Assembly: GCF_900167975.1 (NCBI RefSeq)
Contig: NZ_FUZU01000001.1
Location: forward strand, 902,580-966,579
DNA from: Ohtaekwangia koreensis
Lineage (GTDB): Bacteria > Bacteroidota > Bacteroidia > Cytophagales > Cyclobacteriaceae
DNA: 64,000 bases
Direction of reading: 5' to 3'
Shown here: positions 36,341-44,641 of the stretch, in pieces
Layout: the number at the start of each line of letters is the position of its first letter
Position numbering within the stretch: the stretch's first letter is position 1
Position numbers and translations under genes: made by a program
Notes under the pieces: generated by a model
The model's input: only the letters and a program-made list of their open reading frames with translations
What the model was told of the DNA's origin: nothing
Database searches by the model: none

Positions 36341-36489
36341 CGGTAAAAAAAATCAAAAGGAAACTAAAAAACCGGAAAAAATAAAAGGAAAGTTTTGTCC
36401 CAGGCGAGTGAAGAAACAGGACGTGAGATTTTTATGTTTTTCGTATCATCATTTACTGACCTAAAGTTATATCTTACCTCCCTCTCTTT

Positions 36490-36732
36490 ATGGTTAAGGG
36501 GAACTATGAATTTTCAGACAATCAGGTTAAGCTGACCCTTTGGGTGCAGGACAGTTTGTCGAAAACTGAATTGATTGCTACAGTAATCAGGCCATTGATG
36601 ATTCAAACACGAGCTATCCAGCAATCTAACGAATGGCTTTTACTAGCGATTACAACCTTACCGGCAGAGAACGTTAGCAAGCTAAAAATAATTATTAAGA
36701 GGAGTGCCCGTGATAAAATTGCAGTCCTATGA
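36490..36732 (+). CDS. Small hypothetical protein
   Basis: An 80-residue ORF, MVKGNYEFSDNQVKLTLWVQ with a basic C-terminus (IIIKRSARDKIAVL). It is not recognised, lies between the defence island and the virus-like cluster, and has no visible partner. It may or may not be expressed. Confidence 0.3.
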   Translation: MVKGNYEFSDNQVKLTLWVQDSLSKTELIATVIRPLMIQTRAIQQSNEWLLLAITTLPAENVSKLKIIIKRSARDKIAVL

Positions 36733-36829
36733 TACAGACAAAACTGACAACTAAAGATTGAGCAGAAGGAAGGTAAAACTGGCACCGGTGGAATTGCTAT
36801 TGCTACAGCGTCTATTTACATAAGCTTTA

Positions 36830-38680
36830 TTATGAATCAATCACGCTAATATCCGTATCCACTACAAGATCATCCGAAGCTCCTACCAGATAAGTTACTA
36901 CACCTGTGCCACTCATAGGCTTATTGCTATAACTCTTGCCATAAAGCTTTAGTTGTATACCATCGGGAGCATCAACCCTAATGCCATCAGGTGACGAAGA
37001 GCCCGATTCTATAATGGCTCCTTTCAAGATGAGTAAATGAGTATATCCACCACCAGCAGACTTAATAGCCGGTGCAAACTGTTCTAGTTGCTTAATGTAG
37101 CCAGAGATGACCACTGGCGAACCTTGGCTTAGCTGAATAACTTGCAACGCTTTACCAACAAGCTTGCCGCTGACTTCAAGATATTCATTGGCATTTACAG
37201 TAACTGTGGTTGTGTCTACAAGCCTTACATACCCGCTGATCTTGAGTATACCTACGGAGGTATTGAATTGTAAATTATAAAACTGTCCTGCTAAAATACA
37301 GAGACTGGAAGTCGTTCGACTATAGCCACAGCTTCTCCAGGTGCCGTGAAGTTCCAAAACTGTTACTTGATCATTTATTATAACCACGTTATTGGCTAGT
37401 GCTGTGACATGCGATGATGTCTGTGGTGAGGCATATAGAATACAATTGGTAAGCCGGGCATTCATATTTATGCTCCCTGAGAATAAATTGATTTGCCCAC
37501 CAGTCATTGACCCGCTATACTCTCCGGAACTCAGGTATGTTACACATACATCTGTCTGTTTTATATTCAATACAAATACATTGTTATCCGATCCTGCATT
37601 AAGCGGCTGAGAAAATAAACCATAGTTGGTTGCTGTATAAGATATATTAAACAAGAATCCTATGAACCATGGTTTGATAGCGTAGGTGGTCAGTGATTTA
37701 TTAGTGATCCGCAGGTTCATCACTCCGGCTCCTGACGTTGCTGCCGTGGTGCGACATTCAATCGCCACCTTGCTTGAAGTTGTATCAATATCAATGTTAC
37801 CTTCAAATATACCGGTTGAAAACACCGTTGGCATTTTCATGAAGACGCCATCGGATTGAAAGGCATTCGCCCACCGCACAACATAGCTACGAAGCGTATT
37901 GCCTGCCTTGAAATTAAACACGGTGCCTCCATTCTGAATGATATAATCAAAGTCCCCCGCTATAGTAACATTCTGTGGAGACTCCGGCAGAGCATCAAAA
38001 TTATATACCACTGCATTCAATTGGTTTACAGTAATGGTTGCCTTGCCACCCAGCGTTGTATATGTGACACCATTACGGGCTATACTTGAATTGATGACAT
38101 AGCTTCCCGGCAGGAATGTTATCGTTTCTCCGGCAACCGCTAAACCCAACGCACCCGCAGGTGTAAAGGGCTTTGAGAAATCACCTTTTACACCGGTTTG
38201 GTTATTACCGGTGGGTGATACAAAGTATGTACCCGGAAACGTTGATCCAAACTTGTTCTGTTTGGTATTGATAAGCTCATATAGCTTTCGAAGTGTACTT
38301 CCTTCTAACGGTACGCCATCATTTATACCAACCAGTGTCTCTTCAAGGTCGGCAAAAGTCGCAAGGTCAGCATCCTTCAGGATTGCGTTTAACTCAGCCA
38401 GCGTATCAATGTCTTCACTTTTAAGATTTCCTAATCCCTGAATGATGCTATATAACTTTGCAAGTGTGTTGCCCGCCTCTGGTACATTTCCTCTGATCGA
38501 TTCGACAGCACTCGTAGTGGACTGCTCTGAAGGTATATCTCCATCCAGAATCAAAGCATTCAGCTTGGCGATAGAGTTAACATCATTTGCAGTCAGGTAT
38601 GTCACGTCTGGTAACTTTAGAAGTATATTATATAGCAGTTCTTCTGTGGTAGAATGAAAAGGTGGCTTAGGCGCGCTCAT
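36830..38680 (-). CDS. Phage-fibre-like beta-helix protein, receptor-binding candidate
   Basis: A 616-residue protein. The N-terminal ~130 residues contain phage-fibre-type helical repeats (DVNSIAKLNALILDGD, DIDTLAELNAILKDADLATF, ADLEE), common in tail fibres of Bacteroidota phages. From about residue 155 onward the protein is beta-rich with many short strands and TG/NG turns, consistent with a right-handed beta-helix (GNNQTGVKGDFSKPFTPAGA, a typical helix entry). It is last in the minus-strand cluster and overlaps the preceding gene by 14 bases. The likely role is adsorption to the host surface. The ATG at 38680 is chosen over 38710 because it starts just after the upstream gene. Confidence 0.65.
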   Translation of the reverse strand: MSAPKPPFHSTTEELLYNILLKLPDVTYLTANDVNSIAKLNALILDGDIPSEQSTTSAVESIRGNVPEAGNTLAKLYSIIQGLGNLKSEDIDTLAELNAILKDADLATFADLEETLVGINDGVPLEGSTLRKLYELINTKQNKFGSTFPGTYFVSPTGNNQTGVKGDFSKPFTPAGALGLAVAGETITFLPGSYVINSSIARNGVTYTTLGGKATITVNQLNAVVYNFDALPESPQNVTIAGDFDYIIQNGGTVFNFKAGNTLRSYVVRWANAFQSDGVFMKMPTVFSTGIFEGNIDIDTTSSKVAIECRTTAATSGAGVMNLRITNKSLTTYAIKPWFIGFLFNISYTATNYGLFSQPLNAGSDNNVFVLNIKQTDVCVTYLSSGEYSGSMTGGQINLFSGSINMNARLTNCILYASPQTSSHVTALANNVVIINDQVTVLELHGTWRSCGYSRTTSSLCILAGQFYNLQFNTSVGILKISGYVRLVDTTTVTVNANEYLEVSGKLVGKALQVIQLSQGSPVVISGYIKQLEQFAPAIKSAGGGYTHLLILKGAIIESGSSSPDGIRVDAPDGIQLKLYGKSYSNKPMSGTGVVTYLVGASDDLVVDTDISVIDS

Positions 38681-39344
38681 TGTAGAGTATATTTTTAGTG
38701 ATCCATCCAAGGGCTATTGCAGCGATGGCAGTAGAAGCCGTTATAACACGTTTCCATGTAATGCGCCTCACAGCCCTGAAATCTATCAATGTATAAGTAA
38801 AGGAATTTGCATAGCGTAATCTATGTTGTTCACATAGCTGCATGAACTCATCAAAATCAGATGCATTCTGGAATACCTGACAACCGGCTGAATATTTATT
38901 AATATACTTAGTCGATCCAGAGCTTTCAGCCCGGTGTATATTGATACCAAAGATTCCGCTTTCTTCAGTTCCATTGTTAAAATCAAGTAATGCATCACGG
39001 TCGTAATCGCGAACAACGGTTACAGCTTTCACTTGTTTGAGTGCTTTATAAAGCCCTCTGTGTAATCCTATAGCATAGGCGTTTTTATACTGACCTTCTG
39101 CCAATATAGCAGTGCCTTTTTCGTAAGAGGGATTGTTAAGCCAGAATGTACCAGGGTCGGTGGTTGTGTTATAAGTATGATAATTCCATTTTCCGTTTTC
39201 GGTTTTATAGAACACATGTATTTCATCATCGAAGCTATTCGCATTGGTGTTCTTACTCCGCAAGCCAACTATATTTAGCTGATACGGCTTAACGTAAATT
39301 TCATATTCCCGACTTCTCAGGATTGATATTATTCGCGAAAGCAT
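38667..39344 (-). CDS. L,D-transpeptidase-like protein with C-terminal membrane anchor
   Basis: A 225-residue protein. GINIHRAESSGSTKYINKYS followed by AGCQVF gives H137, S152 and C155, the spacing of the YkuD motif (H, then 14-17 residues, then S-x-G-C). The C-terminus has one membrane helix (VITASTAIAAIALGWI). L,D-transpeptidases remodel or cut peptidoglycan cross-links. With the muramidase next to it, it suggests a cell-wall penetration or lysis function; in this fold catalytic activity cannot be proven by eye. Confidence 0.65.
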   Translation of the reverse strand: MLSRIISILRSREYEIYVKPYQLNIVGLRSKNTNANSFDDEIHVFYKTENGKWNYHTYNTTTDPGTFWLNNPSYEKGTAILAEGQYKNAYAIGLHRGLYKALKQVKAVTVVRDYDRDALLDFNNGTEESGIFGINIHRAESSGSTKYINKYSAGCQVFQNASDFDEFMQLCEQHRLRYANSFTYTLIDFRAVRRITWKRVITASTAIAAIALGWITKNILYNERA

Positions 39345-39376
39345 TGTATATTGAGTTACCTAAAACCACTACTCTG

Positions 39377-39643
39377 ATGACTTCTATTTTTAAAATCTAT
39401 ACTAAAGATTTGCTGCGGCATCCCGATGTCACTTGGCATCTTGCTATCATCTCGCAGGACATTGAAGAATTTTCTGATTTCTTCTTGTTCATCATCGACA
39501 CTACCAAAGTCTATGACTTCGTACAGAATCTCCGGATTTATAGTATGTCCTATGAAGCATACATTAAACCCGGAGCAAGCGTACGCTTAGTCAGCAAACC
39601 GAAAAGAATTTATGCGATTGATCCAACCTTTATAGAAAACTGA
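39377..39643 (+). CDS. Small hypothetical protein on the opposite strand
   Basis: An 88-residue ORF (MTSIFKIYTKDLLRHPDVTW, ending DPTFIEN), the only plus-strand gene in the 36.8-48.0 kb cluster. It overlaps the 3' end of the muramidase gene by 57 bases and starts 32 bases past the start of the transpeptidase-like gene, so it is divergent from that gene. It has a full-length plausible composition but is not recognised. Confidence 0.4.
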   Translation: MTSIFKIYTKDLLRHPDVTWHLAIISQDIEEFSDFFLFIIDTTKVYDFVQNLRIYSMSYEAYIKPGASVRLVSKPKRIYAIDPTFIEN

Positions 39644-40111
39644 TTGGTCTGGTCTCTCTTTGACGATTGCATCTATAAAATTTCTTCGCGTTGTTTTCAA
39701 CGCTTCAAATAAATTCTGCTGCGGTATAACATTGATCGTCTTTAAGCTTTGAATGCCTATAAGACCATCAACAGTTACATCTAATAGCTTTTGAAGTTTC
39801 TTTGCCACGAGTACCCTTCCGGAATTATACCCCCAATCCACAATGAATTCCGCTACAGACTGATTGAGTATAAAATCAGCTTGAAAGAAATCCCAGAATA
39901 CTTTCTTTGCTATAAATTTTGCGTCACCTTCACTTAGTAGCTTAATGTCGTCAGCATCTATATCGCCATCCTTATCTTTGTCATATCCATACTGTTTCCA
40001 TGTTGAAAGAATGACACCATATTTAGTTGGCCCTCCTTTATCTGCCGGATGATTAACAAACCCACCTTCCAAATGCAAGACCTTGCTTGCAAACCCTTCA
40101 AAACTTGCCAT
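39587..40111 (-). CDS. GH108-type N-acetylmuramidase
   Basis: A 174-residue enzyme. LEGGFVNHPADKGGPTKYGV is the hallmark of glycoside hydrolase family 108, with Glu15 as catalytic acid, and the C-terminus is the linked peptidoglycan-binding segment (LQKLLDVTVDGLIGIQSLKT). An insertion DKDKDGDIDADDI resembles an EF-hand calcium loop. It has no signal peptide, like phage endolysins. It lies within the virus-like cluster, upstream of the transpeptidase-like protein. Confidence 0.85.
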   Translation of the reverse strand: MASFEGFASKVLHLEGGFVNHPADKGGPTKYGVILSTWKQYGYDKDKDGDIDADDIKLLSEGDAKFIAKKVFWDFFQADFILNQSVAEFIVDWGYNSGRVLVAKKLQKLLDVTVDGLIGIQSLKTINVIPQQNLFEALKTTRRNFIDAIVKERPDQSVFYKGWINRINSFRFAD

Positions 40112-40222
40112 GTTGTTAATTGATTAATTGTGTTGACTTTTTCCTTCGCGCGAGGACATACTTCGCCCGTTATGCAAAACCTTGTTTTGCAATCCTCTTT
40201 ATTTTTCGATTGTTAGTGATTT

Positions 40223-41182
40223 TTAGGACGTGCTATATTTCACATCCTGTGTAGGAACCCGTAGTATACTTCGGTCTACTGACCGGAACCAGGTCATACC
40301 ATTTTCGATTTTTACTTCATCTCCCAGAATAGTATTCCTGCTCACGGGTATACGGTTGTTCATTGCATCAATCACAATGGTCTGTCGAATCGTCATGAGA
40401 TCTTTATATAGCTGTATCCCTTGCAGACTCCATACACCCGAATCATTTACTTTAAGACCAATACGTGTGAACTCTTTTTTGATGAGCATTTGCGCTGCCG
40501 CATCCAATTTGAAAGCATAGTCCAGTAAGTGTGTAACTATGGTCTTCGATACAATACTGAGTTTCTTATAGTATTCATTCACTGTTGAATATTCGCTTAC
40601 TGTTTTGATTTGCTGAAGCATCGAAACCACTTCTTGATCTTTACCCAGGTTGGCAGCATTGAAAAGCTTCCTTGCGAGCTCGCCTGGATTGAATACAATT
40701 AATAGTGAGGAGGGGGCTTGACCAGTAATGTTTGCAAAGGATGACTCATCTATACTATCGCTATAGCCGGCAGCCTTCAATGCCGCCAGTGTTGCTGGCC
40801 CGAACTTTCCATCGGCTTTGATCGCAGCACCATTTTTTATCAGCGCCTGCTGAAGCACTGTGACGCGCGTACCGCGACTACCTTTCTTCAAAGGGAAGTC
40901 ATCATTACTCTTTGACCGTGTGGAAGCCTTCGCTTTTGTTGAAGAGGCTGCAGAAGTCGTTGTATCCGTAACCGGAGTTTCATAGCTGATTAAATCGGTA
41001 GCATCACTCGAAAAATTGCTTATTGACTTCTTCTTCCTTGCACGACTATAGAGTAAATAACCACCACCGCCAAGCGCAGCCAATGCCAGCGCATATATAA
41101 AGATCTTACCCGGACGTATACTTTTTCGAGCTTTACTGCTTTTGTTACGATCCGTTCCCCTCAATCCCTTTCTCCTCTTCAT
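40223..41182 (-). CDS. Membrane protein with peptidoglycan-binding domain
   Basis: A 319-residue protein: very basic N-terminus (MKRRKGLRGTDRNKSSKARK), one membrane helix at 26-47 (IFIYALALAALGGGGYLLYS), a serine/threonine-rich linker, a PG_binding_1-type domain (LKKGSRGTRVTVLQQALIKN then DGKFGPATLAALKAAG), and a helical C-terminal half with weak annexin-like periodicity. The layout would anchor a structure in a membrane and reach the cell wall. Confidence 0.7.
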   Translation of the reverse strand: MKRRKGLRGTDRNKSSKARKSIRPGKIFIYALALAALGGGGYLLYSRARKKKSISNFSSDATDLISYETPVTDTTTSAASSTKAKASTRSKSNDDFPLKKGSRGTRVTVLQQALIKNGAAIKADGKFGPATLAALKAAGYSDSIDESSFANITGQAPSSLLIVFNPGELARKLFNAANLGKDQEVVSMLQQIKTVSEYSTVNEYYKKLSIVSKTIVTHLLDYAFKLDAAAQMLIKKEFTRIGLKVNDSGVWSLQGIQLYKDLMTIRQTIVIDAMNNRIPVSRNTILGDEVKIENGMTWFRSVDRSILRVPTQDVKYSTS

Positions 41183-41186
41183 GATT

Positions 41187-41588
41187 TTACTTCTTTGCGT
41201 TTAGTAAGCGAATAAGATTGTTATACTCTTCACTGCTCAGTTCCTCCTCCAGGTCTGCATTCAGACTCCTGCTATACATTCGAAAGTATTCTTTCTGTAC
41301 CCGCTCAAACATTCTCTTCGAAGGAAGTTCCTGAAAGACTTTTGTTATGGCTTCCTCATCAGTTCCCCAACTCAGATAGTTGTCATTATCAAATGCCATT
41401 TTCAACTGTTTGGCGTATGTAGCCGGATCACCTTCCTCCAGACTATGTTTCTCGGAACGGTTGGCCTGTGACTTTTTATAGAAGTGACGCCCCAGCAAGA
41501 ATAAACCTGTAGCCGTCCCTACACCAAGTGTGGAGTATATCACTACCGTCTTGAGGTTCTGGATTTTTTCTGCGTCTGAAGTTTCCAT
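41187..41588 (-). CDS. Membrane protein with annexin-like domain
   Basis: A 133-residue protein: one membrane helix (VVIYSTLGVGTATGLFLLG, 14-34) and a C-terminal segment, residues 53-130, that follows the annexin repeat pattern (YAKQLKMAFD, then GTDEEAITKVFQELPSKRMF, a helix with EYFRMYSRSL and DLEEELSSEE). The GTDE loop and the D-L-x2-E-L motif are annexin hallmarks. Annexins bind membranes with calcium. It ends four bases before the peptidoglycan-binding gene. Confidence 0.6.
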   Translation of the reverse strand: METSDAEKIQNLKTVVIYSTLGVGTATGLFLLGRHFYKKSQANRSEKHSLEEGDPATYAKQLKMAFDNDNYLSWGTDEEAITKVFQELPSKRMFERVQKEYFRMYSRSLNADLEEELSSEEYNNLIRLLNAKK

Positions 41589-41608
41589 ATACTATATATT
41601 TTGAAAGT

Positions 41609-41788
41609 TTACAGACCTAATGCTTTCTTAGCCAGTGCAGTCTTCGCAGGTTCGTTCTTCACAACTTCAGCCAGTTTAGCAATCTCGGTCACCTTGAGTT
41701 TTTGCATGAGTGTTGAAGCTGCCTGTAATTTTGTAATTGCTTCTTCCTGACTTTGTGCATCTATACTTATCTCAAATGAATATTTCAT
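41609..41788 (-). CDS. Small hypothetical protein, 59 residues
   Basis: A short ORF, MKYSFEISIDAQSQEEAITK through TALAKKALGL, between the coiled-coil gene (11 bases) and the annexin-like gene (20 bases). It has the length and amphipathic composition of a small structural or chaperone protein and fits the gene spacing of the cluster. The family is unknown. Confidence 0.5.
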   Translation of the reverse strand: MKYSFEISIDAQSQEEAITKLQAASTLMQKLKVTEIAKLAEVVKNEPAKTALAKKALGL

Positions 41789-41799
41789 AATTTATTTTC

Positions 41800-42615
41800 T
41801 TAATGTTTTAGCAATTCTATTATCACATCCAATCGAGATTTGTCTGTGGCAAGTAATTGAACAATCAGACTGACCTTGTCATACTCGTCTTTGTTAAATT
41901 GTGATTTGATCCCTTCCACAAACAGAAGCGCATTGTGCTGTTCTTCACTTAACTGTATCGCTGAATGATCTTGAGCCTGACTTTGATCTTTTGGTTTAAA
42001 GCTGACTTCCGTATGCTCTATATCTTCTGTGACAACGGGCTTTGTATCGAGTAATCCTGCGAGCGCCTCTGCTCCCGGTATACGGGACACAATCTGCGGA
42101 TTACGCTTGATCAAGTTTTCGACAACGCTTGAACCGATCTCGCCTATAACACCACTTAGCGGAGACCTGCTGGCTTCCAGCGCTTGCTTTTCTTTTTCAA
42201 GCTTCTCAATTTCCCTTTCAAGTTCCTTTACTTCGTCATGAAGTTCTTTATTCTCTTCGCGAAGATCTTCAAACTCCTTTTCACGTAGTCGCTTATCAAC
42301 TCCCGATTGAATCTGTTGCTCTATATCAATTCCATCGAGTGAAGATTTTCCATCGTCACTAAGCATGAAAATGTGCTTGTCGTTGTTATTGCTGCTACCG
42401 GCAAAGAGAATGAACTCTATACACTTTGTGTGACCATCCACGTAGCTTTCATACATATTGAACATGTCTATGTCACTTGTTCTTCGTACTACCTTGAAAC
42501 TATCAACCACGATTTCAAACTCGATTGGTTTACCTTTCTCAAAGTAGGTTCGGATATGCTCACCCAGCCGATCAACCTTTCGCTGATCGTATTTCTCTTT
42601 TGCTATCAATGCCAT
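41800..42615 (-). CDS. Coiled-coil protein of the virus-like cluster
   Basis: A 271-residue protein: N-terminal alpha/beta ~100 residues, a long coiled coil at about 105-150 (LREENKELHDEVKELEREIE), and a helical C-terminus (DKVSLIVQLLATDKSRLDVI). It is unrecognised. By analogy, a scaffold or spike-support role is possible, but this is only inference from context. Confidence 0.55.
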   Translation of the reverse strand: MALIAKEKYDQRKVDRLGEHIRTYFEKGKPIEFEIVVDSFKVVRRTSDIDMFNMYESYVDGHTKCIEFILFAGSSNNNDKHIFMLSDDGKSSLDGIDIEQQIQSGVDKRLREKEFEDLREENKELHDEVKELEREIEKLEKEKQALEASRSPLSGVIGEIGSSVVENLIKRNPQIVSRIPGAEALAGLLDTKPVVTEDIEHTEVSFKPKDQSQAQDHSAIQLSEEQHNALLFVEGIKSQFNKDEYDKVSLIVQLLATDKSRLDVIIELLKH

Positions 42616-42632
42616 ACTTCTTTCAATTCTCT

Positions 42633-42944
42633 TTAGCTCACGATAATTACCTGTATGAATTTTATCTTCCGTTTGCCCGTACCCGGATTATGTATGGTGA
42701 TTTCTCCGCGATGTTCATGCACGTTATCAGGCAGAGGATCATCTGTGGAATCGTACATACCATAGTCGGATTCAACTATGAGTCCGGGCGGATCATCCAC
42801 GATGAAGAACAACTCATTGTATGCCGGTATATTTACTATATTCTCTCCATCAATCACCAGGTCGCGATAGCGCAGCATGTGCCGGGTATATCCGAGCTCT
42901 TTTACGCGCAGCGGTGCATAATGAAGTATATAACTTTCCGTCAT
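42633..42944 (-). CDS. Small beta-rich protein of the virus-like cluster
   Basis: A 103-residue protein with alternating hydrophobic strands (YILHYAPLRVKELGYTRHML, GEITIHNPGTGKRKIKFIQV). Its start overlaps the preceding gene by four bases. No family is recognised. Size, strand content and position among the capsid candidates suggest a minor structural protein. Confidence 0.5.
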   Translation of the reverse strand: MTESYILHYAPLRVKELGYTRHMLRYRDLVIDGENIVNIPAYNELFFIVDDPPGLIVESDYGMYDSTDDPLPDNVHEHRGEITIHNPGTGKRKIKFIQVIIVS

Positions 42945-43426
42945 AGAATGAATGATTTCGGCTCATTCTCTTCATTACGAGGGCGTGTTGGCTCTATCCC
43001 TACAAACTCTTCAGCGCCTTCATACTGCAAGTATATGCGGATGGTAAAGGGTGCTTGAAAATCGGCACCCTTAAACCATGCACGGATAAATACATTATCT
43101 CCGGCTATATCTGTTTGTTGAAGTTCTGGGACTCTACCAGTGATCCAGGGTTTATGAAAAGATAAATCTTTTAGCCCCATGATGGCATCGTCTGATATAT
43201 CTGTAGTGTACCCGCCTATATATGCTTTATGAAATATATCCGTGCCATCACCCGCTTGTAAGGTCACCGTTCCGCAGTTACTCCAATTTGCTGAACATGT
43301 AACGAGCACTCCAGTAATACTCACAGCGTTCGATGGTATACGGATGTCTATAGGTCTGAATCTTTCCTGCTTCTGGATACTGACCATTGTCACGACTGTT
43401 TTGCGCTTTATTTGTGTTACGATCAT
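42941..43426 (-). CDS. Beta-rich structural-protein candidate (161 residues)
   Basis: A 161-residue protein rich in beta-strands (RPIDIRIPSNAVSITGVLVT, NCGTVTLQAGDGTDIFHKAY). The segment APFTIRIYLQYEGAEE resembles the C-terminal APYQVNMYLQCEM of the preceding gene (43436-43834). The likeness and tandem position suggest two paralogous jelly-roll-type proteins, e.g. capsid or vertex proteins. No homologue is certain. Confidence 0.5.
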   Translation of the reverse strand: MIVTQIKRKTVVTMVSIQKQERFRPIDIRIPSNAVSITGVLVTCSANWSNCGTVTLQAGDGTDIFHKAYIGGYTTDISDDAIMGLKDLSFHKPWITGRVPELQQTDIAGDNVFIRAWFKGADFQAPFTIRIYLQYEGAEEFVGIEPTRPRNEENEPKSFIL

Positions 43427-43435
43427 AACCTTATT

Positions 43436-43834
43436 TTATTTCATTTCACATTGCAGATACATATTCACCTGGTAGGGAGCAAACTCGGCATCCGGGTTAG
43501 CAGTATCTTTATACTGAATCTTTACCTCTCCATTACCGGCTGGTATTCCGTTGTCTGCCTGCTTACCTTCCTGCTCACCAAATGTTTTGAACTTTTCGTT
43601 GGGAGCTACGGCTAGACCACTCATGAAAAGACAGCTTTCAAAATTTTCGGCGATTACTTCTTCACCACTGATCTCGACACGTTGGGAACCGCGGTGAAAC
43701 AACAAGCTCTTTCTGTTTGAACTAAATAAAATGCCATGCACAATCTTTACGTTCTTGTCCAGATCAAACTTCTTGCTCACCAATTGTCCCTCAGTCTCCA
43801 CCAGGAATGAGAACATTCTCTGTACGAACCGCAT
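43436..43834 (-). CDS. Beta-rich structural-protein candidate (132 residues)
   Basis: A 132-residue protein with regular strand alternation (VKIVHGILFSSNRKSLLFHR, SQRVEISGEEVIAE). It ends APYQVNMYLQCEMK, echoing the 161-residue neighbour. It is separated by only five bases from the 242-residue capsid candidate. No function is proven. Confidence 0.5.
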   Translation of the reverse strand: MRFVQRMFSFLVETEGQLVSKKFDLDKNVKIVHGILFSSNRKSLLFHRGSQRVEISGEEVIAENFESCLFMSGLAVAPNEKFKTFGEQEGKQADNGIPAGNGEVKIQYKDTANPDAEFAPYQVNMYLQCEMK

Positions 43835-43839
43835 ATCGG

Positions 43840-44568
43840 CTAAGGTATAGTTGCCGTTCCAACAAGCCCTATATAGATCACCGCATTCGGATCGACTCCA
43901 GATACTGTACCAAGTTCAATCTCAAACTCAATATCAATATCATCCTGAATGAGGCGTGGGTTGGCAAGCTTGTAAAACCCTTTCGGTACTTGTGAGAATC
44001 CATCAGTGATAAAACTGCGGTTCGAAGTATCACTCACCAGTTGTTTCTTGTTGGCTTTGAGTTTAAACTCTCCGTTGGCAAAAGCTGGAACACTATCTAT
44101 AGTATCAAAGCTTGTTACTTTGATTGCCTCTGAATCCTGTGAGGCTGCTTTGCCTTGCATCAGGATTATACCGGATACCAGTAGGGCCATGTTCTTGGGA
44201 AGCTTCGCATTGCTGATGTTACGTAAGCCTACTTCCTTCACATCCTGACTTTCAAACATCTTGATTGTCTTGGCGCCCTTTACCGGCTTGATACTATATA
44301 TCAGGTGATCGGCCAGACGAAGTTTACCTTCTCCTAATTGTTCCTTGATGTGCTTGGGCAACTCAACAAAGAATTTCTCAAACTCTGCACGTGACCCCTG
44401 TGAAGGTATATGACGTTTGGTAAGTTTACTCACAGCACGTGCGCGTGCCACCGGATTGAGGGCATTCAGATATCCCATTAACGCCTCATCCATTTCTCCA
44501 TTCAATCCCAGCAACTCTGCGGGATTCGTGTACTCACTCTCCATGAGTTGTCCTAATGCTCCTAGCAT
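43840..44568 (-). CDS. Major-capsid-protein candidate (242 residues)
   Basis: A 242-residue protein. The first ~75 residues are helical (ESEYTNPAELLGLNGEMDEA, LMGYLNALNPVARARAVSKL). From about residue 95 it is strand-rich (MALLVSGIILMQGKA, FKLKANKKQLVSD) and ends FYKLANPRLIQDDIDIEFEI, a pattern usual in jelly-roll capsid proteins (NPRLI then alternating acidic strands). It is central in the cluster. It is proposed as the main shell protein on size, fold impression and position only. Confidence 0.4.
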   Translation of the reverse strand: MLGALGQLMESEYTNPAELLGLNGEMDEALMGYLNALNPVARARAVSKLTKRHIPSQGSRAEFEKFFVELPKHIKEQLGEGKLRLADHLIYSIKPVKGAKTIKMFESQDVKEVGLRNISNAKLPKNMALLVSGIILMQGKAASQDSEAIKVTSFDTIDSVPAFANGEFKLKANKKQLVSDTSNRSFITDGFSQVPKGFYKLANPRLIQDDIDIEFEIELGTVSGVDPNAVIYIGLVGTATIP

Positions 44569-44641
44569 ATTCTTTTGTTTAAAATTGTTATTGTTAAAAA
44601 ATGTATGTGTGTGCTTCTTTATTAGTGCGTGATTATCATTC

